A stretch of DNA of 64,000 nucleotides from Leptasterias polaris (lineage: Eukaryota; Echinodermata; Asteroidea; Forcipulatida; Asteriidae): positions 503,501 through 567,500 of the forward strand of contig JAZGTN010000007.1 in assembly GCA_037783415.1 (NCBI GenBank). Direction: 5' to 3'. Made by a program: the position numbers and the translations under genes. The notes beneath the pieces were generated by a model. That model was not told the DNA's origin. It was given only the letters and a program-made list of their open reading frames with translations, and searched no databases. Positions 21,153-32,132 of the stretch are shown here, in pieces. Positions within the stretch are counted from its first letter, which is position 1; each line of letters begins with the position of its first letter.

Positions 21153-21838
21153 CAAGGGCGTCGATCGCTACTGAAAAAATACATCTTGAAAAAATACATC
21201 TTACATTATTTGCACCCCACATTTTTAATATGCTTCGGGAGTCCGGCGTTTATCGTGTGTCAGCTTGTAGTTCTTCGAAAAAACAAAATATTGCTTCTTC
21301 AACAAATCTTGTCATGGCCCAAACTGCTCCTATTTATTTGAATGGATTTTACTACATTTTGTGCGTTGTGCGATTGTAACAAAATGAAACACATTTGCAC
21401 GTGTGCGCACACACATACTTCCTTTGTGGAGGGATCGTGTACCGTATACACAAACGATCGACGCATAACTTGAATGCTAACAAGGTATGTAAGCGGGATT
21501 TTGGCGTTCTTGTCTTGGACGATACGTGTCATCTATTGTCTGTATTATATAAGCGGAAATGGGCCCAAAATACCATTCTGCGCGTGGTCCATCAGAAAAA
21601 AATATGAAAATGAAGAAAACATTTCATCGTTTGTTCGCTATTCTTTTACTTGAAAAAAAATTGTAATGAAATATTAAATCAAGAAAATGTTGTTGCATAT
21701 TTCTAATGAACAGTCAATCAAAAAGTGGGGGGGACATCTGATATGCTGTCTCCCCCCCCCCCCCCCAGTCTAAAAAGTGGGGGGGGGGGGGGGGGGGGGG
21801 GACATGTCCCCCCCGTCCCCCACCCATCGACGCCCTTG
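21153..21838. mobile_element. hAT-like non-autonomous transposon with 8-bp target duplication
   Basis: Perfect 13-bp terminal inverted repeats CAAGGGCGTCGAT / ATCGACGCCCTTG are flanked by CCATGTAC at 21145-21152 and again at 21839-21846. An 8-bp duplication and CA(A/G)GGGCG-type ends fit the hAT superfamily. No transposase is present. Its right half contains the C- and G-tracts at 21752-21820. Confidence 0.82.
21752..21820. repeat. Opposed poly-C and poly-G tracts
   Basis: A run of about 17 C and a run of about 24 G are separated by AGTCTAAAAAGT, followed by more C-runs. This gives a strong hairpin and quadruplex potential. The tract lengths are likely unreliable in the assembly. Confidence 0.85.
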
Positions 21839-23345
21839 CCATGTACATGAGTAGGATTTGAAACTTTGCAAGGTGGAGATACAATCTAGTAAGGTTTGCG
21901 GTAACACCATGTACATGAGTAGGATTTGAAACTTTGCAAGGTGGAGATACAATCTAGTAAGGTTTGCTGTAACACCAGGTACATGAGTAGGATTTGAAAC
22001 TTTGCAAGGTGGAGATACAATCTAGTAAGGTTTGCTGTAACACCAGGTACATGAGTAGGATTTGAAACTTTGCAAGGTGGAGATACAATCTAGTAAGGTT
22101 TGCTGTAACACCAGGTACATGAGTAGGATTTGAAACTTTGCAAGGTGGAGATACAATCTAGTAAGGTTTGCTGTAACACCAGGTACATGAGTAGGATTTG
22201 AAACTTTGCATGGTGGAGATACAATCTAGTAAGGTTTGCTGTAACACCAGGTACATGAGTAGGATTTGAAACTTTGCAAGGTGGAGATACAATCTAGTAA
22301 GGTTTGCTGTAACACCAGGTACATGAGTAGGATTTGAAACTTTGCATGGTGGAGATACAATCTAGTAAGGTTTGCTGTAACACCAGGTACATGAGTAGGA
22401 TTTGAAACTTTGCAAGGTGGAGATACAATCTAGTAAGGTTTGCTGTAACACCAGGTACATGAGTAGGATTTGAAACTTTGCATGGTGGAGATACAATCTA
22501 GTAAGGTTTGCTGTAACACCAGGTACATGAGTAGGATTTGAAACTTTGCATGGTGGAGATACAATCTAGTAAGGTTTGCTGTAACACCAGGTACATGAGT
22601 AGGATTTGAAACTTTGCAAGGTGGAGATACAATCTAGTAAGGTTTGCGGTAACACCATGTACATGAGTAGGATTTGAAACTTTGCAAGGTGGAGATACAA
22701 TCTAGTAAGGTTTGCTGTAACACCAGGTACATGAGTAGGATTTGAAACTTTGCAAGGTGGAGATACAATCTAGTAAGGTTTGCTGTAACACCAGGTACAT
22801 GAGTAGGATTTGAAACTTTGCAAGGTGGAGATACAATCTAGTAAGGTTTGCTGTAACACCAGGTACATGAGTAGGATTTGAAACTTTGCAAGGTGGAGAT
22901 ACAATCTAGTAAGGTTTGCTGTAACACCAGGTACATGAGTAGGATTTGAAACTTTGCATGGTGGAGATACAATCTAGTAAGGTTTGCTGTAACACCAGGT
23001 ACATGAGTAGGATTTGAAACTTTGCAAGGTGGAGATACAATCTAGTAAGGTTTGCTGTAACACCAGGTACATGAGTAGGATTTGAAACTTTGCATGGTGG
23101 AGATACAATCTAGTAAGGTTTGCTGTAACACCAGGTACATGAGTAGGATTTGAAACTTTGCAAGGTGGAGATACAATCTAGTAAGGTTTGCTGTAACACC
23201 AGGTACATGAGTAGGATTTGAAACTTTGCATGGTGGAGATACAATCTAGTAAGGTTTGCTGTAACACCAGGTACATGAGTAGGATTTGAAACTTTGCATG
23301 GTGGAGGTACAATCTAGAAAGGTTTGTCGTAACACCACGTACATG
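21839..23345. repeat. 68-bp satellite, 22 units, two 11-unit higher-order blocks
   Basis: The unit begins GTAACACCAGGTACATGAG and contains GGATTTGAAACTTTGCA(A/T)GG and ACAATCTAGTAAGGTTTGCT. The A/T variant at TTTGCA(A/T)GG reads AAAAATATATT in units 1-11 and again in units 12-22. The rare TTTGCGG variant appears at 21894 and 22642, exactly 748 bp apart. Diverged units lie to the left at 20985-21150, interrupted by the hAT-like element. Confidence 0.93.
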
Positions 23346-24839
23346 AGTAGGGCTTAGGGAGTCTAGAGGTCGTCTATGGTTCTCCTTGCGCTGTTGTATT
23401 GCAAGCAAAAGAGGCAAAGAAAGAAAGAAAAAATAAACACTCGTTGATCCCAACTTTTTTTACAACCAACAGCTGCATTTTATAATGCCTTCTTTGCAGT
23501 CAAGGTTTATAATATCATGACGTCATCATCTGTGACCCAAAAAAAACTATTCTTGTAAAAACACCCACAATGATGGACACTCTCTAGCTCTATGGTAGTC
23601 TATCTGACCCGGGCTGAATTTCATACAGATCCTTAAAGTGAGGGTATATGCCTTTGGTAATTACTAAAAAAAATAATGCCCATTTGGTAAGAAGCACTGC
23701 AGCTATTGATAATGTATAACATTTTGGGGGAAAATCCCTTCAAAGAAACGTGGTTTTAGAGAGAAGGGTTCAAAAACATTTCAATCTGAGAAATGTTTCT
23801 GCGTGAAACGCTTCCGAAACCAACCACAAGTGGTACTCGTCGAGTTGTATTTTGGGCTCATCTGGTAACCTATTGTGGTAAGCATTGATTTAGTGCTTTA
23901 TAGCTCTTTCTTGTGCTTATTAATTATAAGCATGGGCTATTAAAAGGGTGTGTACAAGATTGAACATAACTTACATGTTATAAAGATGGCCATGGTGGGA
24001 AAACTTCCCTTGAAATAGTTTTGCTTGAAATGCTTATGTGACAGGTGAAAAATGTATGGTTTGTTTTCTCTGCTTAGGTTGTTTGATTCTCTGTGATTAG
24101 TAACCAAGAGGTTTATTTACTCTATTATTTACTTTTCTTTTTTCATTCATGCCATTACATACATTTTCAAATTACAGTTTATTGGATCTGTGGGAAAGTT
24201 TTCAGCCAATCTTATGCACCCCAGAGACCCTCAGGGTCATTGTTTATTGAAACTTGAGAAACTGCAAGTATCTCATTTGTTCCTTTGTATTTATAGTGGT
24301 TGCATGTTTATTCAATAGTTAGTCACTCATAGCCCACAGTCGTAGTCGAATGCAGTACTTGATTCCTGTGGGTCTTTTTCACTGAATCTTAATTCAATTG
24401 TTTGCAATACATCATTCTGTAAGGAAGCAAAGTTTTAAAGATCTAATTTTGTGGGGAAAATGGAAATTAAACATTACATCTACATCACAATTTGCTGTTT
24501 CCTGACTTGATTTTTGAGCCTGCCTGATATGTTACATATAGTTTTTAGAAAATGCGTAAAACAATTAGTCTTTATCACGCGTGATAAAATCCGATGTTTG
24601 AAAACAGTGAAAATATATAATGAGGTATTTCAATGTTTTCTCATGACTTCGAAGACCGATTTAAAGGTTTGTTATTTCATGTAGGTTGGGTCACATCAAG
24701 TGTGGATCGTACTGGTCTTTTTGACAATTACCAAATTGGTTGTATGTGATATACGTATTATAAAAGTACAATATCAAAACCTAACGTAAGTCGTCTTGGC
24801 TGTATGCCTGTAGATTAGTTTAATCACACAGTTACTAGT
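23346..24839. other. Intergenic dispersed repeats
   Basis: No gene is seen. Copies of the GAAACGTTTCTCAG element (23640-23830) and of the GTTTGTTATTTCATGTA element (23940-24760) fill most of the stretch. Confidence 0.5.
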
Positions 24840-26450
24840 AGTAGTTTGGTTTGGTTTGGTTTATTGATCTCTGCGACCCCAAGAGGAGTATGAGAGCCAG
24901 TACAGGTTACAAAGTAATTAATATAACGGTTATAAAGGTTAAGAAAATAAAGTACAAGTTAGCTTTATATAATACATTATCAATAAGCAAGAATTAGTAT
25001 AACCAAATGATTACGGAAATTTAGACAGTATGATCTTTATAAATTTAGCTAGATTACTCAATTGAAGGTAACCTTTTACATTAAACAATAACCCCAATTT
25101 GACAGTGTTTGGGTTAGTCCAGTAAAACCTCTTTATATAAGAGCGTCTGTCTTCGTGAAGTGCATTACAAACAAGAGTATAGTGGAATTCATCACAATTG
25201 CCTTCAGAATTACATAACGGGCAAACTGTGATATTAACAGGTGATTGAGATGGTAAATAGCGGACATCAGATGATGGAAGGTGGTGGTTTCCACAACGAA
25301 AACGAGCTAATGCTGATCTACTAGAATTTTTTAATTTGACAAGGTACTTCTCAGAATCTAAGTTAGTTTTAATAAGTTTATAAAAGGAACATAGTCTGTT
25401 ATTTGAAATGTCACATTCCAGGTGCTGTTTAGCAATATCCTGTAGTCTACGATCAAATTCTTTAGAAAGTCTTTTTTTAGAAAAATCACTTATTTCAGTT
25501 TGGTTCCATAATACAGAAAATCCAGTATCATCTAACATGGATTTAACACACCCGATCCATTTAGAATTTACAATATTTTGGTCAAAAAGTGCTCTCATAA
25601 GACGATACACAGTGTTAGAAAGACTATTAGGACGGGTAGTTAAATGAAGCCAAAAATTAAACATACGTAAATACACAGTATATTTAGGTCCTATTCTACC
25701 CAATTCACCATAAGCAATACAATTAGCAGTCCGGTAGTTAACCCGTAATAAGCTTTTCAAAAACTTTTTATGAAAACTCTCAATTTGGGCAATATTAGAA
25801 AATCCCCAAATCTCACATCCATACAAAAGGACAGGAGAAACAATTTGGTCAAATAGTTGACACTGGATATCGATAGGTAAATCTAGTTTGGTAGCTTTAG
25901 TCTTTAGGCTAAACAAAGCTCTTCTGGCTTGATCGACCTGCTTGTTAATAGCTTTATTAAACAAGCCATTATAGTTCAACTGTATACCCAGGTAAATATA
26001 ATCATGAACTACTTCTAGCTTATCCTCTCCAAAAACAAATTCCGGGAAAGATCGGACTTTACCTTTAGAAAAAATTACAATCTTTGTTTTATTTGGGTTA
26101 ACACTTAGATGCCAAAGTTTACAATAGTCGTAAACAGCATTTAAAGCACATTGTAATTCATGTGGAGATTCTGAAAGTACAACAGTATCATCTGCATAGA
26201 GTAAGGTGTACAATTTCAAAAATACTTCTACATCATCATCACTCAGAAGATTACTAATGTCACTAGCTACAGTGGAAAGACCATTATAACATTTGCTAAT
26301 AAACCTTTCAAAGTCATTTAGATATATACTAAATAATAATGGTGAAAGGTTTTCACCTTGTCTAACACCTTGCTCACAGGGGAACCCTATTGAAACTTTG
26401 TTACCAACTTTCACACAAGACCCTACCAAAAAAATAAATACACGCAGCAC
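24840..26450 (-). pseudogene. 5'-truncated LINE reverse transcriptase with 3' UTR
   Basis: A minus-strand frame from 26450 to 25011 keeps an uninterrupted 479-codon reading. It has CEQGVRQGENLSPLLFSIYLND, the catalytic LLYADDTVVLSES block, LSVNPNKTKIV, YIYLGIQL, and SPVLLYGCEIWG, then a long C-terminal region ending in a Cys/His cluster (CPLCNSEGNCDEFHYTLVC). It lacks the endonuclease and the start of the RT. The 3' flank 24840-25010 contains TTTGGTTTGGTTTATTGATC, a likely LINE 3' end. The layout fits a Jockey/I-related LINE; the clade is not certain. The open frame suggests recent insertion. Confidence 0.88.
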
Positions 26451-28234
26451 ATGTAGTTAAAAAACAACCTGCAAAAATTCATCAAGTTTGGTTGTTACTT
26501 TTTAAGTTTTTAGAAAATTGTGTAATTCCAGGCATGTTACCTTTATCAAGTGTGAAGAGTTAATATTATTATTTTTTCTTTTCTTCTAGACAATTCATTT
26601 TTAAATATTTTATTTATTTATTATTATTTATTTTTTTACCGGGTTAATTTTTTTCTTCGAAAATTCAATTTTCATGGCAAAAATTAAAAACAAATTTAAA
26701 ACTTTAAATATTTCAGTAATTGATGCAATTGATTCTCCATGGTGTAAGGTTTCTACGCAGTCGTAGCCCCTTTATAAAACACGTTTCAGTAAGCAGTTTT
26801 GAAAAAATAAATACGGTACGGAACTTCCAACAAGAAGCCGAAAAAGTTTTAGAAAAAAATAAGGTCCATTATTAACTCGAGAGGGCGCTAGAGGCGTGAG
26901 AATTCTCGGTGGTTCCCACTCAGCATTTTTGTGGTTAATAAATGCGGCATTAAGAGCACCAGTTTACGGGGGAAAATGGCTGCGCCCATGAAGTTTATTT
27001 TTTGTTCCGAGCCTGGACTCTGTTGTGCAGTGTTTTAAGGAAAATGTGTATTTAGCTGTTAGTCTGGACGACTTAATTGTTCAAAATGGGCAAGTAAATG
27101 TCGTGTTATGTTTTAACAATTCAACTTTTCTCCTCGGACTCGGTGGTCATCTTCATTCTTGTTTGATTCATGAATGCGTTACTGTTTTTTGTTTTTTTTT
27201 ATTATTATTATTTTATTTGCCATAACAGTACAAAACAAAATACAAGACAATATACCCCGAGATGGGCAAGGGGAAGGGACAACAAAAGCAAATACATACT
27301 ATGATCCGTAGATCTGTTGCCCCACATCTGGGGTACACAATGAAATAAATATAGATTTAAACATATAATATAGTACACGCAATAATAAAAGCAGATAATT
27401 ATACAAAACCAATAATAAATAAATAATAAATAACTAATTTATAAAACGAAAATAAATGAGTAAAATAACAGTAAAAGTAAAGATAAACAAATAAAGAAGT
27501 ATGTACTATATAAATAAATAAATAAATAAACTTGTTAATAAATAAAAACGATTTAAAATATTGCACAAGTGAATGGGCTATAGCAGGCTATTAAAAGGGT
27601 GGACTAAACCCCAAACAAGTCCCAAAACACTGGGTGGGTGAGCGTGTCGTGCTTATTTTGCTCGATCTTACGATTTTGCAAACTCCGTACACTAGTTCTA
27701 CAATTTAAATTATTTTCAATAGGGACCCAGGAGGCTTCACTAGAAGGTGGGCTAATCAAGGAATGGCATATTTCTGATTACATTTCAGTTTGTTTTGGTT
27801 TAAAGGTATTAGGCTATACAGGATTGGTAGAGCTGACAAAATAATCACAGACAGTGTTCATGCTTTGTGTAATCAACCACATACATGAAATAACAAACCT
27901 GTGAAAATTTGAGCTCAATTGGTCATCGAGGTCACGAGAAAATAGTGAAAAGAGACCTTATGTGTTTTCTGTTTTTCAAACATCGAGTTTATTTATATCA
28001 CGCGTGATAAAAACTATTGTTTTACTCATTTCTCAGAAACGATAGCATTTTAGGCAGAAATATTTTAAGGAACCCTTTCTACCATTACTTACTTTAAATC
28101 ATGTAAGTTATGTGTGAATCTGTGAACATTTGTGTTTTTTGATCTTACCAATACAAGTGTACAGGGCCTTTAATGCATGTCATTAATCATAAATTAAATT
28201 ATTAATCGAGATAAACAATTCTTGATTTTAACAG
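26451..28234. other. Region upstream of MTHFSD exon 2; possible promoter near 26870-27010
   Basis: The stretch 26870-27010 is richer in CpG (GAGAGGGCGCTAGAGGCG) and has GGGGAAAATGGCTGCGCCC, resembling start-site sequence of housekeeping genes. Its ATG opens MAAPMKFIF, but no good donor with the needed phase follows, so a first exon is unproven. The part 27187-27560 looks like a LINE 3' end with AT-rich tail. The part 27840-28170 is a dispersed repeat. Confidence 0.4.
27840..28172. repeat. Dispersed element, inverted partner at 38605-38955
   Basis: AACAAACCTGTGAAAATTTG, TATCACGCGTGATAAAAAC and AAACGATAGCATTTTAGGC occur here, and in reverse complement at 38605-38955, with few differences. Weaker relatives lie at 17500-17640, 24040-24720 and 59395-59700. 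Confidence 0.8.
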
Positions 28235-31200
28235 ATGTCACCAAAGCATCCATCAGACAGAAAGTTTGGGATTTCTTAGAAGCAAAGAATATTGCATGTT
28301 TCCCCAGACCAGTCCATCATCGCATCCCAAATTTTCAGGTAAGAAAATCAGACAATGAAGAAAAGGTAAATAATCATTAATAGACCGATCCATTAAGCCC
28401 CGCCTCCTTACGAGTTGACCAATCACAGCCGCGAAACCCGATCACCATTAGTGCAAAGATCACCAAACGGCTCAAATGGTGATCAGATTTCGCGGTTGTG
28501 ATTGGTCAATGAGAAATGGGCGTGGCTTAATGGATCGGTGTATTGGTCCCAGTCCTACTAGCTGAGTACTAGTCTTGGTTCCAAGACAATGGTGTTTGCG
28601 CGCACACACACAACCAACGTTCAGATCTCTGTACACCGCACACTGTACATTTGTAATGAATAAACATAGAGGGCGCTTTGTAATTTTGTTCCCACAGCGC
28701 CCTCTATGTTTATTCATTACAAACGTGCACAGTGTAAATCCGAACGTTGGCACTGATTGTGTGTTGGAACCAAGACTAGCTGAGTACTAGAAGATGGACT
28801 CTATCACAATTGAAAACAAATATAGTTCTTAAAAGTATTTAAATAGTACGTTTAAATTCCATATCAGGATATTATGCAACAGCTTGATTCCAGCTTTATT
28901 GTTGCTAAAATATAGGATTTGAACTGCCTCTAGCCTACACTGGGCAATCTTGGTGTTCTAGTGGTGAGACATCTGCTCTTAAAATGGCAACTAGGTCCTG
29001 GGCTCGAATCTCACCCGAGTGGATTTCTTGAGAGATTTGTTTCTCATGACTTCTTGAGAAAGTCTTGAGTATACATTGGTTTACTTTCATCGGTGTATGG
29101 GTAAAAGCAAATAATATTCATTAACCCTGATGCATCTATTTAAACTGTTGTTTTTTTATTTATTTGTTTATTTATTTTATAAACTAGGGAGCAGCTGCAG
29201 CCAATGAGCGACTTAAACAACTTGATGCTTTCCAGCGAGCAAAGACGGTTAAAGTCAATCCTGATAAGCCCCAAGAACATGCCAGGTTTCTTACGCTTGA
29301 AGTAAGTACAACTCTAAAACATGACAACTGTCAAGGGGGTGTGGGCATTGCATCCATTACTCTGTCTTCAGAGACGTGCACCATCTGTCAAATTTAACAA
29401 CTTTTTCTGACCCCCTGTTGGCGAAGACACTGAAGGGACATACTGTTTCTGACATGTCTTTCTGTGGTTGTGTTTTAACGCTACATGTGAAGTGTGGACC
29501 TGAGAACAAAAGAGGTCCACACAATGTAGGAACTTGAAACACTTTGTGGACATACACACATCCACACAGTGTTATTTACAGTGCTGAGGAATAGGATTTT
29601 CTTTAAGTGTATAGAACAAAGGACTGTCCACACAGTGACTGCAACACAGATGTGTGTGTGTAGGTGTATGCAATCATTTACCATAACTCAAGAAAGACTT
29701 AGCACATCAACTCAAAACTCAGTGTATGGATTGATTTTGGGATCCCCCAGTTGTATTTGGACCCTAGGCCAAATGTCAAGGTCATTATGGCTGAAACAAA
29801 AGAAATTATGTCCGATAGCTTGCGAAGGACTTGTAATTTCAACTCCAAACTTGGTGTGTGGATTGGTCTGGGGATCCCTCAGAAGCCTATTATTTGGGGA
29901 CCACCTAGGTCAAATGTCAAGAAACGGACTGGCTTGTGTGGCATTTTATTTACCAAACAAGACTTTTCTTGTTTTCTTCTGGTTCTTGTGAGTAAACTTC
30001 TGTATCAAACAAGATGTTGCCTGCAGGCGCTCGTGACTCCTTAAAGGGACTGATTTTAACTGTGGACCCCTCGGGTATATTGCTCTATTAGTTAATAGCT
30101 ACATGTTGGTTGCTTTTTGAATGAATGAGCAGCAACTGTCCCGGCAGTATCATTGAGGTTCTAACTTTACTGAATTTGTTTTTCTTAATTTCAGGCACAT
30201 AAAACGCTCCTTGTGCCCACACCACGTCTGCGTACAGGTTTGTTCAACCGGATTGTACCACCCTCTAATCCTAACAAAGAAGATCTGAGAAAATGCTGCA
30301 CTTCACAGGTATTGTCAACTAGACAGTAGTCTAAGCAATGTTTTCAGTTCTTCTTAAGCAGCTCTATGATGTCACAATACAAATCACCATGTCTACGAGA
30401 TGAATAACTTTGTCAAAATATTATTTTTAAAATGTTAACCTGGAAAAAATAGAATTAGCTGTTGAAAAAAAACTGCTTACCAACCAAAGTGACTTATGGT
30501 ATAAATGGAAAAAATAGTTAATGGCCTGATGTTTGGACCCTAGCAGAGTCTTTCTTGAAGCCTTCGAGAAAGACTCTGCTAGGGTCCAAACATCAGTTCA
30601 AACTTTCTAACCTGTCAAACTGGTTTAAGTGCAGCTTCAGTAAAATTGTTTTAAATTGTTGTTTTTCTGTGGGTTTTTTTTTATTGAAGGGCGTGAAGCA
30701 GTTCAGCATTCCTGTTGGTCTCGACAGTAAAATCATCGTAGATATTGTCATTATTGGCTCAGTTGCAGTCACCAGGAAAGGTTCGTCTCAAACAGTTCTC
30801 CTTAATTGGGTAATGATTAAAAACAATTAAGAAAATATTTTATTTCAAGGTAGGGTCATACTTTTCTGAGACTCCTTGGCTTCACAATCAGAATTAATCG
30901 ATCAAATAAAAACATAGTAAAGTCATTTAGCCTTTGAGAAAGACTCTGCAAGGCTCCAAATGTGAGGTCATTGACAACTTTGCCTAAAAATAACATTGTA
31001 CCCTTGACCTTCGACTCCAGGGTATCGGATCGGTAAAGGTGAAGGCTACGCTGATATGGAGTTTGCAATGATGTACACTATGGGTGCTGTCAATCAAAAC
31101 ACAGTCGTCGTGACAACTGTCCACGATTGCCAAGTCATGGACACCATTCCGGATCACCTGATTGGATCACATGACCTTACTGTGGACTACATTCTTACAC

Positions 31201-32132
31201 CAACTGAGACGATTAGATGTGACTGTGACAGGCAGAAACCATCTGGTATTTTATGGTCAAAACTTGACGCAGAGAAATTTGCTCAAATTCCGATTTTGAA
31301 GACACTTCGGTATCGGGAACAAAAAGCAGGAAAAGATGTTCGGCTCAAAGATGAAGTTGATGAAAGCCTTACAAGTACAGGTTATGCAAGTAAGAGATAA
31401 GATAGCAACAATACATGTTTTTATCGCCTTCCAAAAACTATCAGGGCTTGCCTTCAACCATTTTACTGACAAGCCAGCAGGACCAGTTAGCTTGTCGTTC
31501 CACTTGTCCATCAGCCTTTGCACTTGTCCGTAATTCAAGATTTAGGGATGTTTTTCAACACAGAACTAACCAGTTGGACAGCTAGGAGTGAATTGTGACT
31601 GATCCGGATGTGTTTTGGCCAGCGAACCACTGTTAAGGGAGAATGCTGACACAGTACTAATATGGACAAAAAGAGGAACACCCGGCCATGAATGTTCTTG
31701 AAACAACGAAGCTGCATCTACAATAGACCTTTATCATAGTGCGGCCATCTTTTTTCTGCCATTCAAATAACTGTATTCAAAACCAAGGCTTGAAGGAGAA
31801 ATAGTCTGGTTAATTTTTGTACAATGAATACTAGCATTCATTACTGCTATTGGACACAGGGAACATGACCAATATGGCAGCATGATAATGGTCCCAGACA
31901 GCATAGTGGATTTTGAATGGTCAATCAGGAGGGTTACAGAGTCAAAAGTTGTCAACATTTTTCAGGTCGTACAGAGAGTACTCCTTTTGAAGACCTCACT
32001 CCCCCAACCTCGTTCCCAGGGGTGATCAATTTTGCCACGCCATGTTATCCCAGCATGCCTTGCTCTCTCATAACCCCTGGAATTGGTTCATTAAATGTGC
32101 TAGAATCTGGCACATTTCAATTAGGCCTGTAG
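28235..32132 (+). CDS. MTHFSD: MTHFSD homologue, exon 2 onward
   Basis: Exons 28235-28338, 29188-29301, 30195-30308, 30690-30780, 31021-31389 and 31966-32132 join in phase. They encode a protein closely resembling methenyltetrahydrofolate synthase domain-containing protein: [20 protein letters not shown] and VHHRIPNFQ, then [70 protein letters not shown] ([11 protein letters not shown]) and [12 protein letters not shown]. The fold is that of 5-formyltetrahydrofolate cyclo-ligase. The vertebrate protein is an RNA-binding protein with no proven folate activity. Its C-terminal RRM is not seen here: the last exon encodes a Pro/Ser-rich tail ending at a stop in 32132, though further alternative exons cannot be excluded. 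The first coding exon, supplying one base before position 28235, was not identified. Intron 4 has a non-consensus GTTCGT donor. Confidence 0.9.
28381..28542. mobile_element. Foldback MITE in MTHFSD intron
   Basis: The ends TAGACCGATCCATTAAGCC and GGCTTAATGGATCGGTGTA continue inward as inverted repeats (TTGACCAATCACAGCCGCGAAA and its complement). The start lies 43 bp after the exon donor at 28338. Confidence 0.85.
28555..28792. mobile_element. Large palindromic element in MTHFSD intron
   Basis: CTAGCTGAGTACTAGTCTTGG at the left is matched by CCAAGACTAGCTGAGTACTAG at the right. The inner arms ATGAATAAACATAGAGGGCGC and GCGCCCTCTATGTTTATTCAT meet near 28690. Confidence 0.85.
28945..29110 (+). 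mobile_element. tRNA-derived SINE in MTHFSD intron
   Basis: TGGTGTTCTAGTGGTGAGAC (box A-like) and GGGCTCGAATCTCACCC (box B-like) form the head. The CACCCGAGTGGATTT body is shared with 39350-39460 and 42715-42885. Confidence 0.65.
29330..30050. repeat. Degenerate dispersed repeats in MTHFSD intron 3
   Basis: Two diverged copies of a segment (GGATTGATTTTGGGATCCC near 29730 and GGATTGGTCTGGGGATCCC near 29860, each followed by a GTCAAATGTCAAG-like word) lie in tandem. No exon is seen here. Confidence 0.45.

Noticed and set aside
31390..31400. Stop shortly after TGYASKR as the end of MTHFSD
   Set aside because: It lies past a GTAAGA donor at 31390, and an in-phase acceptor exists at 31965, so it is probably intron read-through. 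An intron-retention isoform is possible.
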